Below are positions 12,129 through 23,867 of a stretch of DNA of 64,000 nt, piece by piece. The notes beneath the pieces were generated by a model. That model was not told where the DNA came from. It did no database searches and was given only the letters and a program-made list of their open reading frames with translations. A program made the position numbers and the translations under genes. The DNA is from Pholiota molesta (lineage: Eukaryota; Basidiomycota; Agaricomycetes; Agaricales; Strophariaceae): NCBI GenBank assembly GCA_014925825.1, contig JACGCK010000037.1:1-64000 (forward strand), written 5' to 3'. Each line of letters starts with the position of its first letter. Position 1 is the first letter of the stretch.

Positions 12129-13016
12129 TCAAAAATGTATACATGGCAAGTCGTAGAGGCGCCAGCTGTTGAGCTTCACGTTCTGACGCAGATGGGTCTT
12201 GTACACTGCACTCGTATGCTGGCTTCGTGGATGATCAACTTGATCAGTGGAAGCTACCATCGCAGAGAGAGCTCCGCGTGGCAGAGATCGACTACCGACA
12301 TGAAGAAAGCAGTCGGAATTGAGGTTGATGGAGAGGTTAGACGTGGAACGTAGGCCAGATATGGACGAGCAACAGTTACGACGCCGATCGCTGAAATGCG
12401 TCGGAGTACTGTGGTAGGAAAGTGGTGGGTCAGTACCGACGCGGCAGATACGGTAGAGACACATACGTTTGGAGCGAACATACGAACCCAGCGAGGCCGT
12501 AGTCCACAGCGCATTTCCCACTCCGTGAAAGGAGCATCGTAAATCGGCTATATGCGTGCGGGCCCAGTGTTTTTGGAGCTCTGCGTGATAGACGTCGAGT
12601 ATGAGGGGAGAAGCGTGTAATCTAATAACTGAACAGCATCTGACGACGAGCTGGTCTGCGAATGCCGTGAAGTCGGTTGGATGAGGTAGGGTGGTGGCGG
12701 CGATGTGAAATGCATGTATTGTCCTCGAGGCCGTCTGCAAAGCATCGAGGAAGATTTCAGGTCCAGGAGCGGTTTCATGTGTATTGGATTGCAGAGAGGG
12801 GTAGGGGGAAGAGGCGCCCTGGATGCAGCTGCGGATCCTCAAGAAGAGCGGCGGATAAATGGTGAATCCTGAGTCAAAGATGCTGCAGGAGGCGTATTGA
12901 CGGCGACATGGAAGATTCAGTGGTGCTTTCAGCGGTCGATATGGGCAGGCTTCGCGCGTCATTTCGAATCCTGCACGTCTTTCTGAGCGCGTATGACATC
13001 GACGCACACAACCCAT
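12129..13016 (-). pseudogene. Long open frame in duplicated remnant block
   Basis: A 295-codon minus-strand frame with no recognised domain. Part of it (GPEIFLDALQTASR and FADQLVV) is echoed on the + strand at 55353-55590 (GPEIFLD, FTAFAH), and neighbouring parts recur near 17.8-18.9 kb. The different copies keep different frames, so this is more likely an old gene fragment carried in the duplicated spacer than a working gene. A real unknown protein cannot be excluded because the frame is long for chance. Confidence 0.3.
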
Positions 13017-13379
13017 TCATTGACAACAGCCGAACTCTCCCGCAATCTCCGACCGGCGCCACCTTCTCAATCCACCATCCAGCGTCTTCATTGTTCGTCG
13101 GCCGTCGATGCACAAAGCTTATGTGCAGGCGCGCTCGTACTTATTCTGCGGCGATTTGGCATGGTATTCGAAGACAGAAGTAGCTTTTATGCCTAGGTAT
13201 TGCTCGTCATGTCGAGACTCGAGAGGATCAGCGGCTACTGAGAACGAGGGCCTACCCATCGAGTCTATCGAAACAATGCCGCTGAAACGGGGTCGATGCC
13301 TATGCGTGGGTTTGAGGCGTGGGTTTGAGCGAAGCGGGAGAAACTGATAAAGATTTGGAAGGATTGCGAGAGGGAAGAC

Positions 13380-13760
13380 CAAATGGTGAAGATTTGGAAC
13401 TTCAAGTTCAAGAAGGGGAAGAAACGGTAACGTGACACTGGAACAAGACGCGGCGCGGGCGCCGCCGGCGCGTCCTTCCCTCTGTCTCGCGATGTCCTCC
13501 TGTCATCCATCTTATGAATATGTTCATCCTCTTCAGCTTAGTGACCTGTAGACCATCGATACTCCCCCTGCGCTCTCACAATGCGTCCATCAACCAGTGA
13601 CAAACACAGCCTACCCATGCCCGCACCCCACGTCCCATTCACACATCGTTTAGTATCGCCTCCCTCCAACACAACCGCAAGTGGACGCGAACGATTAGCA
13701 GGGGCTGGCAAATCTCTCCTCCCAACACAACGTATTCGAGGCAGCCCGTATTCGCGGACA
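13380..13760. repeat. Dispersed repeat R1, fullest copy
   Basis: The repeat starts around acggtaacgtgacactgg (13424), passes through a GC-rich stretch (gcgccgccggcgcgtccttc), and ends near cgtattcgaggcagcccgta (13728-13747). Related copies lie at 5010-5225, 8090-8350 (partial), 19505-19560 (start only), 53620-53900 (inverted) and 60935-61295 (inverted). No terminal inverted repeats or target duplications were recognised, so its mobility is not shown. Confidence 0.5.
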
Positions 13761-15520
13761 CACGTCACGTATTCGCCAACGTCGGCGACTTTCCGCTTGC
13801 TGGCGCTGGGCGCGGCCATCGCTACTATTTCAACCCTTTTTAGAGACCTTCAGGACGTATGGTGTAGTAGCAGGGTACGTGTTTTTTGGACTACATAAAC
13901 CTATGTGATGTCGACATCAGACGCGACGAACGCAAGCACGACTCAGTTGTGCTTGTGTACAACACGGTCCGCCCTGCAAAGGCGATCGGAAGGCTGCTGT
14001 GTAGCAAATGAGCTGGTGGCCGTACCACGGATGCGTCAGGGCATCGCAGTCGACATGCCTCAACACACGCTCAATCTTTTGATTCTCGGACGAGCCCGCA
14101 TAGTGTACAGCAGAACCCCGCCCCTATATCATTTGACTGCGCGACACGCCAGTTCACAAATAATGCCCCTTCCTAGCCCTCTCGCACCAGCACTCCTGTT
14201 CGCGGCGCTTTGCAGTAACCTTGGTCTCATTTCCAGCCTCGCGCATTCAGTTGATGATCTTCCGGTTGTCATTCTCTGTCCTTGCGCAACTCGCAAGGAC
14301 GACCATTCGCCATGAGCTGGTCTGGACTAGATGATACATTGTCGCCTGTTCGGATATGAATTACAGGCAAACACGGGCACATGAAGCAAACATCAGTCAG
14401 TAACCACCGCGCTCTTGTCCAAGTACGTCGAAAACCCTGCGAAGCTAAGCATGGAGCTGGATTTCTGCGACATGGAGTAGGGTTGGGGTATTGGCGGCCG
14501 GGTTGCCTTTGGTATTCGTGTGGGCTTGGCGTCGACGGGGCACGAGGAGAGCGAGTGGGCAGGGTTTGTGCTGGACTGCGAGCTCGTCATGCTCGTCCTG
14601 GCGTCTCCGTTGGCAAAGGTGAGTTAGAGGCGTAGGGCGAGGGATAGGTGCGTGCGCGCGGGACGCGAGAAACCCCCAGCGTGAATAACCGCGAAGTCAA
14701 CTCCCGGCTCATCGCTCCTTGATCGAGTTATTAGAGTACCCAGTGCCCACAAACATTCTGGCCACCCTCCCGGCGCCGCTATCACCGCCAGCACCAACAC
14801 TAACACTCGGCATGGAAAGATGTCAAAGAGCGGAATATCAGAAGACGATCGAACGACAGGCTGCGCAGTAGGTATTTTAGATAGGCGCCCTCGATGCAAG
14901 CATGTGTTAGCTATGTTAGCTATCAATAACTGCTGTGTTATTCCGAAGTACATCAGCATTCGTCCATACGACCTGCATAACCCCTGAGAACCACAACGTA
15001 GAATATTGTGTTGTTTAAAGTTTATTATACTATATAGACCCAAGTTTTTTTATATACGAGGATACACATTACCTCGGTGTCAACGGATATTTTTAGCAGC
15101 TTTGGGAACACATGTAAGGTGTCAAGGCGAGGCGCCAATGGACTGAATATATGAACAGCTGTCATGTATTCAAGGCTTAAGTATTATGTTCGATCGCACG
15201 GAGCTCGGACATGCGATTCCACCGCCTTCAGGTGGCTGATAACGAGCATTGGGTAGGAGATGAATCTCATAAACATAAATGCTTGAGGATATAGCTGGAG
15301 TCCGCTTCAGGGCTCCATCTACATACAAAGTTTTCTCTGCCGTTACACCTAGCCACTCTCAGCGCTTCGAGAAAACTCTGCTGCCGACATGCTGATCATC
15401 CTTCTCGTCTTTGCGTTGTCGGACATAGCATTCCACTGTCGAGCACCGCCTTGAGCGCTAACGTTCGAGGATATATGACTGGAGTCCCCGTCGACACCTC
15501 TACAAGAATCTCCTGCCGAC
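13761..15520. repeat. Duplicated spacer, R4 and subtype A flank
   Basis: 13860-14320 parallels 1-730 and 19660-20260 and ends with R4 (14160-14315). 14480-15340 is the subtype A flank. At 15388-15420 there is a truncated second copy of the gene start (atgctgatcatccttctcg), broken after about ten codons and followed about 130 bases later by the real start of copy 4. This marks a recombination or insertion joint. Confidence 0.55.
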
Positions 15521-17096
15521 ATGCTCATCGTCCTTCTAATCTTTGCGCTAATTCGCACCCTGCGTGGCGTGCCTCTCGCTTCGCCGCCAGAACCCGCCGA
15601 TTCATTTCCTGCGCTCACTCTCCGCGAGTCCGACACCCAGTCCCACTTCGGCCAGCGCACCGTCAACGACATCGTCATCAGCTGCTTGGCCACGATCTTC
15701 GCGTGCACCTGGTCTGCCGTCCATCCTAATATTCCTGCTGTAACGGATTCTGCGTGGACTTGCTTCAAGCGCCAGGTGACAACAACGATATGCGCCTTGT
15801 TAGCTCCAGAGCTAATGACCATGTGGGCAATGCGACAGCGTTTGGCTGCGAAAAGGATTAGGGACCAATATAACACGGGTCTGGGAAGGTTCTACATAAT
15901 TACAGAAAATCAATTTACTTACCGCTATATGTCATAGAGATCTGTGGACTCCTGGCTTCAGACCGAATCACTAAAGGATGGTTTCAAGCCCTCTTCGATT
16001 TCATATGTGGAGTCTTTCAAGAATCACGTTTACCGGCACCATTCAAAGAAGGCCAGGGGCCGCAATGGACACTGGCACACGGATTCTTTCTTCAGATGGG
16101 TGGCTTCATGCTCTGTGAAGGCGGAAGACCGGTTCAGACGCTTATTTCTAGTAGATCCTGGGACGCCAGGGTTGACGGAACCCCCAAAGTTGAAATAGAA
16201 CTCTTATGGAATATTCGGCAAGGAATAATCGATCCCCCAATAATCACCAAAGAAGCCATCAAAGATCGAGGCAAGGGCGACGCTATCTCAAAAACGCTTA
16301 TTGTCCTACAAACAACCTGGTTCGTCGTGCAATGCATCGCGCGATGGTCGCAACGACTCCCAGTCACGGAACTCGAAATCGTAACACTGGGCTTCGCAAT
16401 GTTCAATGGTATTACCTACGGTCTTTGGTGGGACAAGCCTCAACACGTTGGCCAACCAGTATTTCTCGAAAGCAAAAAATCAAGGGGAGATACCAGCCCA
16501 CCGGTACTGGCGTATTCGAAGACGCACTGGAGACCGAGTCAAACCCACTGTTACAGAGCTGGCTGCGACGTAAATTACGCCAAGAAATAGAGGAGCATGC
16601 CTACTCTCCGAGCCTTCTCTGGCGCCTTCCCTTCCGAATACTCCAGGCTCTTGGTCGCCCGCTGATGAAGATGTCTGGTAATAGTACAGTGACAAAGATG
16701 CGAGTAGGAATGTTTTATACAGCGGAGCTCAGTGAGTGGGAAGGCGGACTATATGCCACTACCGTGCCTCTTGCAATTGCCGCCCTCTTTGGGGCTGTGC
16801 ATCTGATCCCCAGTTGGTTTATTCGTTTTTCATCGCCTCAAGAAATGTGGCTTTGGCGGTTTGCTGCAATCGTTATGACCGTAGGACCCGCATCGGTATT
16901 AGTCACCTACCTAAAATTTGTATCCTCTTACCTAAAATTTCTACCACTTCTCTTTGCTCCTACCACGGGACTTGGGCTCGCTCTCTATCCAATTGCGCGC
17001 ATCATAATCTTTACGCTCTCCTTTACTGCCCTTCATTCACTGCCTCCTGGCGCCCTCCAAACCGTCGAATGGACCACATTCATTCCCCACTTATAG
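15521..17096 (+). pseudogene. Multi-pass membrane protein, array copy 4, frameshifted
   Basis: Exons correspond to 15521-15878 and 15938-17096. Exon 1 and the first part of exon 2 read through the usual motifs (CTWSAVHPNIP, LAHGFFLQMGGF, WWDKPQHVGQPVFLE). The frame then shifts by one base in the linker at about 16500-16530. The original frame stops at 16590, while the rest of the protein (SWLRRKLRQE, MWLWRF, LPPGALQTVEW and the IPHL end) continues in another frame to 17096. Relative to its paralogues it also has a larger variable segment after IQTL and a two-codon insertion in exon 1 (RESDTQSHF). A sequencing error could mimic the shift. Confidence 0.7.
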
Positions 17097-19490
17097 ATAC
17101 TCTTTCACGTACGACTAGTCCACAGTCAATACCTTCTTCTGACGATGCTTCGTATTCTAATATGTCCTTTGCCTGGCTCCATGGCTACGCAGCGAGCAAC
17201 TACCAACCACGAATGCAGCACGGCTCACCGCAGCGCGCGAATATATAAATTTCAAGCAAAGGTTTGTCGTCACGCGAAAGTCGCTGTACATGAGATGTCG
17301 AGGAGAGCAGACAGAGGTTTACGTCGCGAAGGTGTGTGCATACATGCTCAAGATCGGCATGGGCTGTTGTGCCATGGGCATGAATTAGGGAAATGGCGTA
17401 TTCATGGGCCACAGCGACGGCATGAAGAGTGACCGAGGGCAACGCCAAGGATCCTAAGCGCCCAGGAAAATCAGACGAAGATCCAGAGATAAAAGAGAAT
17501 TAGGCAGGTGACGGAACGTCCACTGTAACCTCAAGGTGCGTGCGCCGTGCACCGGTACCTTCAATGCACCGCGATACGCTTAAGATAGGCAGGCTGCCCA
17601 GCCCGATAATAATCCCAACTGCCGTCGCCATCGCGCTCGCGTGAGCGAGAGAATCCGCAGTAACGATACTGCTCCTGATAATATTTGCATAACGTGTGTC
17701 AATGATCAAATTGACGGGGGTTATCGGACAGAGCCAGGGTTGTAATCGTTTTCAAGATCCTGCCACAGGTGTTAATATCTTTGCCGAACCTCAGAAAAGA
17801 AAACGCCGTTCGCTTTTAGGTTTAGAAATGCATGCAAAAGGTGTCGGAAATAAATGCAGGGTCATATAAAGATGTTTCGCGTTTGCAGTTCGCCTGAGGA
17901 TAGAAGACGGAGGATGAAGACATACAAGGCTATATCCAGTTGACGGTGTTGAAGGACCCGACCCAAACCCCACCTCCGCCTGCGGACGGAGCAGCCAATT
18001 CATCACATCAATGGGCTTCGAAGTGCGGAGGACGTGCTTCCTTGGGTGGGAGAGCAGCAACACGAGGTCCAAGGCGACGCAGAGAAAGTCATGTCCTAGA
18101 GTAGAGTAAAAATATTGATAGAGGCAGGACAGGTAATGATCGAGTTCATTATGAGCGCTGTTTGATGTGAGACTGGCGCAGAAAGAGCAAAGAATGAGCC
18201 AAGTGCGTCGATAGCGAAGGCCATGGATAATGGCGCGGGGGTATGGAAGCCGAATGACGCGGAGGCGAGGGGTGCCAGCAAGGACGATGACGAACTGGAA
18301 ATTGAAGCCGGGGGCTGTGGTTGAAGATCTCCGGTACCTCCTAGTGATTGCTTTGGTCGACGGCGAGGCCTGCCTTAATACTAGATGAAATAAACTGAAG
18401 GTAGTCTATATGATTACTGGCGCGAACACGACGTCGTTCCCTGGCCGAGGAACAGAATGAGACTGGAACCACGTTGTAGGAGACCGCTAGCTGCCAAGGG
18501 GCGAAGGCAAGGCGAAGGAGCGCGAATTGCCTAGCTGTCGGGGACGCTACATGGGTTGGGGATTGACGGTGACATCGTCGATTGTGGGCAGAGTATCAGA
18601 TATCGTCCCATATCGTGCGCGTCTCTCCTTGTCAGGCATGAGATCGCGAACCACAGTCCAACATCCCAGTTGCGAAGTCCTCATGTTCGTCGCGCAAGAC
18701 TCCACGTCGACGTCCCGTCCACTGCTCAGACTTCTATCCGTACGATCTTGCTCGGTGGACCCCAACTTTAGTCGCACAGCACTATCGGCCAACCCCCCGC
18801 CAGCGCCATCGCCGTAATCACCATCGGCCGTCTTCCATTGTTCGTCGGCCTTCGATGCATAAAGCCCATGCGCAGGCCGGCCCGTATTCATCCGAAATTT
18901 GCCATGGTGTAAGTGTTAGAAGACAGAAGTTGCGTATATGCCTACGAATTTACCATCACATCCAAAGTACCAGCGGCCGCTGTAGACGAGCGCCTATCGG
19001 TCAAATCTATCAAAAGAACCCAGGCTGAATGGGCGGGGGTACGACGAGGGCTGCGGGAGGTAATACGTATGAGAGCCCCCAGCACTGGGAATGCAGACTC
19101 GCGGCCGCATCTCCACCGCGCGGCGCGTCCCAGCAGGTGTCAGCACACGCGGAGCCCTCGCGCATTCAGATTCTTCGGAGAAACGAATACGGCTGCCGCG
19201 CGGCAGTCATCCTCAGCAGGCGCGCATTTCAGCTCTCCATGCTTGACGTAGTTGAATTCGGAAAGCGGCGGTGACGAGATGAGGGCGTGAGCACGCGAAC
19301 TTGTAGGTCGAGGGCAGGGTGTCGGAAAGTAGATGGGTGGGGGCGTAGTCAGAGCCATTGTCTGGGTCAGCCGAGATGCGAGAGAGGAGCGATGGGGTCG
19401 AAGGACTTGCTGGAGAGTAGCCTAGCTAACAGTGCAACGTTATTGCAATGAAATGAACATGATGCATGTGCATGAGATGCAAGAATCTCA
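17097..19490. other. Degenerate spacer after copy 4
   Basis: No intact gene is supported. 17300-17530 resembles the R3 remnant. 17790-18340 on the minus strand holds a coding-like fragment (FLCVALDLVLLLSHP) with partial similarity to 54070-54300. 18790-18930 matches 13050-13190. The whole stretch looks like a mosaic of gene fragments carried along with the array. Confidence 0.45.
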
Positions 19491-20809
19491 AATCACGCTG
19501 GGTAACGGTAACGTGACACTCACACTAAAACAAGGCACGCGCTCGCCAACGTCGGCGACTTTCCTTTTGCTGGCGTTGGGACACCATCATCGCTGCCAAT
19601 TCAACCATTATCATGGAGACCTTCAGGGTGTACGGTGTAATTAACAGGGTGCGTGTGTTTTTCACTATGTACACTGATATGGTTTGACTCGACAGCAAGC
19701 AGAGCCGCTCGACCACGCCCCTTCCGACATGCTGAGTCTAACAAGCTTTTCGTCGACGTCTCCTCTGATAGCAGTTTTCTGAGCATTGACCGCCCCACCA
19801 CGCTAGCTAGGTCGCACGTCAGGAATAAGTTAATAACATCGAAGACTCTGGCCGGGCACGATACCCACGAGGCCACCGATCTCGGCATACCTATCGCCGT
19901 CAACGGCGACAAGCGCAAAGCGCGATGAACACAAAGACGACCCTTTTGTGTTTGTTTACAACAAAATCCGATTTTCAGACGCCATACGATAGCGATCGCC
20001 ATCGCAAATGAGCTGGTGGCCTTACCACGGATGCGTTAAAGCTCATAGCGCATCCTCAGCTCTCGTTGGCGCACGCCTCCTTCCCATGCACCCGCATCTC
20101 CACGCTGCAATGCTTCTTTCTGGCTCTCGCACCTGCGCTTCTGCCCGTGGCGCCCCGCGGTAATCTCGATCGTGTTTCTGACCTCGCGCCTTCAGTTTAC
20201 GATGTTCCGGTTGTTGTTCTCTGCCCTCGCGCAATTCGCAAGGACGACCTTTCGCCGTGAGCTGTTTTATGCTAAATTTGCCTGTTAGGAAATGAATTAA
20301 AGGCAAAATGGCACATAAAGCAACGTCAGTGGCGAAACATGTCGGAGAGCCCTGGAGTATCAGAAGACGATGGAAAATTAGGTTCGCGCAGCATGTGTTA
20401 CAATGTAGTATACTTTATCATTCATATCTAATCTTAATAAGTAGTCCCAAAAATTCTTGAGGTACCAAGGTATACGTTAAATTTGTAGATGCCTTGGAAT
20501 TTGAAACACATGTAGGGTGCAAGGCGAGGCGCCAATGGACTAAATGTATGAACAGCTATCACGTAGTACGTTCACTCACATGAAGCCTCGAGTTGTGAGA
20601 GAGAGACATTGGATTTGAGCCGCTGCATCGGACGATCCCACCGCCTGGCTGAGAACGAGTTCTACTTGGTGAATTCGAAGACAAATCTCACAAACAGGAA
20701 CGCTCGAGGATATAACTAGAGTCCGCTGAAGGGGTCCTGCATCTATATACAGAGTTTTCTGCCGATACACTACCCACTCTCGACGCTTCGACGAAGCTTT
20801 GCTGTCGAC
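19491..20809. repeat. Duplicated spacer, R1 start, R4, subtype B flank
   Basis: 19505-19560 is the beginning of R1. 20090-20260 is R4, which here reads most cleanly on the + strand (VSDLAPSVYDVPVVVLCPRA). 20310-20809 is the subtype B flank shared with copy 2. No intact gene. Confidence 0.5.
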
Positions 20810-22494
20810 ATGCTGATCATCCTTCTCATCTTCGCATTATCTCGCACCCTTCGTGGCGTCCCTCTCGCTTCGCCGCCAGAACCCCCCGATCCATTTCCTG
20901 CGCTCGCTCTCCGCGACGCCCAATCCCACTTCGGCCAGCGCACCGTCAACGACATCGTCATCAGCTGCCTGGCCACCATCTTCGCGTGCACCTGGTCCGC
21001 CGTTCACCCGAATATCCCTGCTGTAACGGACTCTAAGTGGACGCGCTTCAAGCGCCGGGTGACAACAACGATATGCGCTTTGCTGGCGCCGGAGATGATG
21101 ACCTTTTGGGCAGTGCGACAGCGTTTGTCTGCGAAAGAAATTATGGACGAGTATAACAAAGGTCTTGGAATGTTCTAAGCACGGAAAGCCAATTTACTTA
21201 ACTATATGTCATAGTTATCATTGACTTTACCACGAAGTCTTCTGGCCGAAGCAGGATTTACTCATTGGCATATTTCATAGATCATATCAATGATGTAACA
21301 CAAGATTCTGGACGAATCACGCTGTCGGAAAAGTTCAGAAAATGGTTTCAAGCCATCTTCGATACCATCTGTGGAGTCTTTCAAGCCATCTTCAATACCA
21401 TCTGTGGAGTCTTTCAAGATTCTCCTTTACCGCCACGGTTGAAAGAAGGCAAGGGGCCTCGATGGACACTCGCACATGGATTCTTTCTTCAGATGGGTGG
21501 ATTCATGCTCTGTGAAGATGGAAGACCAATTCAGACGCTTATTGGTGGCAGCTACGAACATATTAAAGAGGAAACAAAACTCATACGGAACATTCAGCAA
21601 AAAGTGATCGATCCACCCAGAATCACTGAAGAAGACATCCAAGATCGAAGTAAAGGCGACGCTATCTCCAAGACATTCATTGTCCTACAAACGACCTGGT
21701 TCGTTGTACAATGCATCGCGCGATGGTCGCAACGACTCCCCGTCACGGAACTCGAAGTCGTAACATTGGGATTTGCGATGCTCAATGGTATCACCTACGG
21801 TCTATGGTGGGACAAGCCTCAAAATGTTGGTCGCCCAGTATTTCTCGAACGCAAAAAACCTCGGGGAGATACTAGCGAGAGTGCCGTCGCATCAAGCACC
21901 GCGGGTAATAGCACATCCGAAGACACAGAGACCGAGTCAAACCCACAGGCCGAGCCCAGAAAGGAGAGCTGGCTGCGACGCAAATTACGCCAAGAAACGA
22001 CGAAGCATGCCTACTCCCCGAGACTGCTCTGGCGCCTACCTTATCGAATACTTCTTGCTCTTCTTCGCCCGCTTACGAAGATGTTACAAGATAAGACAGC
22101 GACAACGATGCGGGTCGGAATATTTTACACAGCATATAATAGCAATAAGTACAAAGCAGAATTGGCCACTTTAGCAATTGGCGCCCTCTTCGGGTCTGTG
22201 CATCTGATCCCCAGCTGGTCGCTCCATTTCTCATCGCATCAAGAAATGTGGCTTTGGCGGGTTTCTGCAATCATTATAACCACAGAACCCGTATTGATTG
22301 GAGTAATCGCATTATGCGCCTCCTTCGACCACGTATATTTGGCATTTTTCTGGGGTATTCTCGCGGTGGTTGGGTTCGTTCTCTACCCAATTGCGCGCAT
22401 CATAATCCTTACACTCTCCCTTACTGCCCTTCGCTCCCTGCCTCCTGGCGCACTCCAAACCATCGAGTGGACCACACTCATTCCCCACTTATAG
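20810..22494 (+). CDS. Multi-pass membrane protein, array copy 5 (subtype B)
   Basis: Exons 20810-21161 and 21281-22494 give 521 aa. The intron is about 119 bp instead of 55-60, apparently from an insertion before the acceptor. Exon 2 contains an exact-phase 33-bp tandem duplication (21349-21414), so the FQAIF.TICGV segment occurs twice. All family motifs are present (VTDSKW, LAHGFFLQMGGF, WWDKPQNVGRPVFLE, IPHL end) and the frame is open. Likely a functional membrane protein of unknown role. It is the last copy of the direct array; single-copy genes begin soon after. Confidence 0.8.
21349..21414 (+). repeat. 33-bp in-frame tandem duplication in copy 5
   Basis: Two 33-base units differ at one base and encode QAIFDTICGVF and QAIFNTICGVF. 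Other copies have one unit, and copy 3 has lost most of it, so this segment varies in number across paralogues. Confidence 0.85.
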
Positions 22495-22664
22495 ACATTT
22501 TTTTACATACCAGTAGTCTACAGTCGATACCTTGTTTCTGACGATGCTTTGATTGTATTTTGTATTTGTTCTAATATATCTTCGAGTCTGGCTCCATCGC
22601 TACGTAACGAGCAATTACCACCGACATCCAGCACATAGCGCGCTGCGCACGGGTACGTAGAACC

Positions 22665-23255
22665 TCAGAGAAAAACGTCGTCGTCGCGCGAAAGCCGTTG
22701 TGCATGAAATACACATATCAGGATTCTGGCCGAGAGCACGGCGCAGCCTACAATGCGGGTGGCGAACCAGGCAAAGCATCGCACCAAAGACTCGTCACAG
22801 AAGAGCGGGTTCGAAAGTCGCCCCGCGATTGATAATGTATGGCCAGAAAATGACCCTAAATCTAAATCGAGAACATCCCTGATCCAGGTCTCAGGGATCA
22901 AAGAGAATTGATCAGGCAGGGTGACAGAACCGTCCACCTCGCTCAGCTCAAGGGTACATGGCGTGCGTCGTGCGTCGGCCACGTCAGCGCGCAGTACGGA
23001 AATCTTGAGGCCGAGGCCGACCGTTCTCCAAGAATATATGGTCACAGGCATGATGCGACTCTGAATTTCTTGGTGGGCATCGTAAGTTAGCTTGAAGTGG
23101 CGAACTCTACGTGATGGAAGGTGGAGGGACGCGGAGGTCAACGAGGTGTCGTGAAGACGCGCCTGAAGCTTGAAGGCCTGACGTGCGGGCCGTGAAAGTT
23201 GAGATCGGAGACGGAATTTGAATGTCCGCGAACCTGGCACTGCTGTCCATTTCAC
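22665..23255 (-). CDS. Hypothetical protein, best-preserved R3 copy
   Basis: A 196-codon minus-strand frame, convergent to copy 5. I do not recognise a domain. Parts of it recur as fragments after copy 3 (11760-12000), after copy 4 (17300-17530) and, inverted, next to copy 6 (about 49970-50150), for example the stretch around LELSEVDGSV. It may be the least damaged copy of a gene once linked to the membrane-protein gene, or itself a fragment with missing exons. Confidence 0.35.
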   Translation of the reverse strand: MKWTAVPGSRTFKFRLRSQLSRPARQAFKLQARLHDTSLTSASLHLPSRRVRHFKLTYDAHQEIQSRIMPVTIYSWRTVGLGLKISVLRADVADARRTPCTLELSEVDGSVTLPDQFSLIPETWIRDVLDLDLGSFSGHTLSIAGRLSNPLFCDESLVRCFAWFATRIVGCAVLSARILICVFHAQRLSRDDDVFL

Positions 23256-23867
23256 CGCAGTTGCACCGCAGGCTCGCCATGCTTAAGCTTAAACACGGAC
23301 CCTAAAGGCATCGATTGGGATTGGGTACAACTTCCTGTGCCAAGAAGCTCTTCTCGACACACCCGGCGAATTGTAGGGCGATCCCAATCCCATTCCATTC
23401 CATCCGGAAATGCGCATTGGTGCCTAGCAAACATTGGGTTGTTGAGTCATTGACATTCAATCTTGCACTTAAGTGCTCGCTCATTTTTAAGATACAATTT
23501 CTACAAGTATGGGCGCATCGCATTGCCGCCAACTTGCGGCGCCAACGCGCCGCCGTGTAGTACACACAAAATTTCAAAGTCCAAAGAAGACCACATATAT
23601 ATGGATCTAAATTACCGCATGTTTATTCACATTAATTCATGTCGCCACCGCGTACAAAGCCCACACCAACATGAGAAATTTCAACCCGAGGGAAGGAACA
23701 ATAAAATTTTCTGTGCGGCCGCCGACGGCTGCAGCTAATCAAAGGCGCCAAGGAAAGCCAGTCATTTTAAAGTTCATCATGAGAGCATGACGCTTGTGGA
23801 CTGCATGTCGTCAGTATTATTGAATCTTTATTCAAAAAATTCACGATAAACCACTAACGTTTAACAT
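23256..23867. other. Intergenic region, right border of array
   Basis: No gene recognised. The array-type repeats stop around here and the sequence becomes more AT-rich, leading to the 3' end of the F-box-like gene. Confidence 0.5.
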
